From Streptomyces lavendofoliae (GTDB lineage: Bacteria; Actinomycetota; Actinomycetes; Streptomycetales; Streptomycetaceae), in the NCBI RefSeq assembly GCF_014649735.1, contig NZ_BMTP01000004.1:124001-188000 (forward strand): a stretch of DNA of 64,000 nucleotides, in the 5' to 3' direction. The notes under the pieces were generated by a model. That model made no database searches and was not told where the DNA came from. It saw only the letters and a program-made list of their open reading frames with translations. Below are positions 61,145-64,000 of the stretch, in pieces. Within the stretch, counting starts at the first letter, position 1; every line of letters begins with the position of its first letter. The position numbers and the translations under genes were made by a program.

Positions 61145-61804
61145 CTACTTCGGGCACTCCGTCCAGGCCAGGCGGTAGACCGTCTTGATGTCCCCGTCCG
61201 TGGAGTCCATGGCGATGAAGCTGTTGGTCCTCGCCGGGTCCGAGGTGCCCGCGCTCACCCGCAGCTCGGTGTTGATGTTGAAGTTGCGCTTGGCGCCGCA
61301 GGGCGCCCAGACCAGCTGGCCCCAGTCCGTCTGGTCGGTGGCCTGCCAGTTGTTGTCGTAAGGGCCCCTGTACGGGTGGCTCTTCTGGGCCGTGTCGGGT
61401 GAGCCCTGGAAGTAGTAGGACGCCTTCTGCACGGCGGTGGCGCCCGGTTCCAGCTTGGCGTAGCCGCGGTAGTCGGCGCTCGCGACGGCGTAGGTGAAGC
61501 CGCCCGGGACGTGAACGATCAGGTTGAGCTGGCAGTTCTTGCGGAAGTCGGTGGGCTTGGCGCCCACGCCCACCTGGGCCAGGTACTCGCTGTACGTCAC
61601 GGTGAAGGCCGTGTTGTCCGGGGCCACGGCGACGGCGGCCGTGCCCTGGGGGCAGCCCGAGCCGTTGACGGTCGCGATCTCGATGACGATCTTGTCGGGC
61701 GGGGCGACGATGCCCGCCGCCGCCGGGGCCGGGGTGAGGGCGGTCGCCGCGAGGGCCGTGGAGAGGGCCGCGCCGGCGAGCAGGGCTCGGGGTCTTCTGG
61801 ACAT
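61145..61804 (-). CDS. DUF4360 family secreted protein
   Basis: 219 residues. Signal peptide ALLAGAALSTALAATALTPAPAAA. The mature part starts with IVAPPDKIVIEIATVNGSGCPQGTAAVAVAPDNTAFTVTYSEYLAQVG and has cysteines in CPQG, KNCQLNL and WAPCGAK, typical of DUF4360. It looks like an extracellular beta-sandwich. Function unknown. ATG 61804 is used; it is the first codon of a classic signal peptide. Confidence 0.9.
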   Translation of the reverse strand: MSRRPRALLAGAALSTALAATALTPAPAAAGIVAPPDKIVIEIATVNGSGCPQGTAAVAVAPDNTAFTVTYSEYLAQVGVGAKPTDFRKNCQLNLIVHVPGGFTYAVASADYRGYAKLEPGATAVQKASYYFQGSPDTAQKSHPYRGPYDNNWQATDQTDWGQLVWAPCGAKRNFNINTELRVSAGTSDPARTNSFIAMDSTDGDIKTVYRLAWTECPK

Positions 61805-61953
61805 GGGTCTCCGCTCGGTTGCCGGTCGAAGTGGGGGGTCCAACCGTGGATGTTGTGCACATGTCAACCACATCCGGTGGCGGTGCCTCCGGAGTGCTAC
61901 GGATGGTAGGGACCGGCGGGGGCGCCCGATAGGGCGGTTATCGGCCGCATGCG

Positions 61954-61989
61954 GAAGGGCCCCGTCCCACGGTGGGAACGGGGCCCTTC
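61954..61989. terminator. Terminator of serC
   Basis: Stem GAAGGGCCCCGT (61954-61965) with ACGGGGCCCTTC (61978-61989); CCCAC/GTGGG in the loop extends it. Located 30 bp past the serC stop on the minus strand. Confidence 0.85.
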
Positions 61990-62019
61990 TCGTCCTCGTA
62001 CGCGTACCGGGAGGACCGG

Positions 62020-64000
<1,981 letters not shown>

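Overview
The window is chromosomal DNA of a high-GC actinomycete, almost certainly a Streptomyces. The evidence is third-position G/C saturation in every gene, frequent GTG/TTG starts, a futalosine-type menaquinone pathway, an XRE/DUF397 regulator pair, many small secreted or actinobacterial DUF proteins, and a gene order typical of the Streptomyces core (otsA, thrC, cold-shock gene, groEL at one end; serC at the other). I see no tRNA, rRNA, intact insertion sequence, CRISPR array or prophage.

Layout. 0-5.6 kb: trehalose-6-phosphate synthase (cut by the window edge), glucosyl-3-phosphoglycerate synthase, a SAM-I riboswitch in front of threonine synthase, a CysO-like sulfur carrier, a cold-shock protein and a groEL with two CIRCE operators. 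5.6-11 kb: TetR and SRPBCC genes, an XRE-DUF5753/DUF397 pair with small divergent genes, and a MacB-like ABC exporter. 11-14.5 kb: an N-acetylmuramic acid recycling operon (murR-murQ-murP). 14.5-20.2 kb: small unknowns, an HD hydrolase, cutC, and a copper module in which a secreted protein and a CopA ATPase diverge from three CsoR-type boxes. 20.4-29 kb: a nucleic-acid island with a HelD-family RNA polymerase ATPase, an XPB helicase, and a helicase-associated/WYL protein sharing a 28-bp palindrome with a divergent membrane protein; two tiny secreted peptides lie inside it. 29-35 kb: HAD hydrolase, extended cold-shock protein, mqnD-mqnB, lipoprotein, MFS transporter, DUF3027. 35.2-41.6 kb: a 164-bp MITE-like inverted repeat, a 1042-residue sacsin-type ATPase and a CtpE-like P-type ATPase.

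42-52 kb: purine permease, a MarR-MFS operon, an RNA 2',3'-cyclic phosphodiesterase, an aldo/keto reductase, a MarR/AhpD-like divergent pair and a large XRE-NB-ARC-TPR regulator. 52.5-57.4 kb: secreted enzymes (PLC-lectin, PAF-acetylhydrolase-like lipase, SGNH hydrolase, beta-propeller). 57.4-58.4 kb: an internal deletion scar joining truncated lysR and phzF, followed by short tandem repeats. 58.4-64 kb: TetR-controlled DrrAB-type ABC exporter with twin operators, DUF4360 protein, serC and a partial cytochrome P450.

The most notable non-coding signals are the SAM riboswitch on a threonine rather than methionine gene, the twin CIRCE and triple CsoR-type sites, several unassigned dyads between divergent genes, and the MITE-like element. 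Starts were chosen from ribosome-binding sites, family lengths and operator positions; alternatives are stated.
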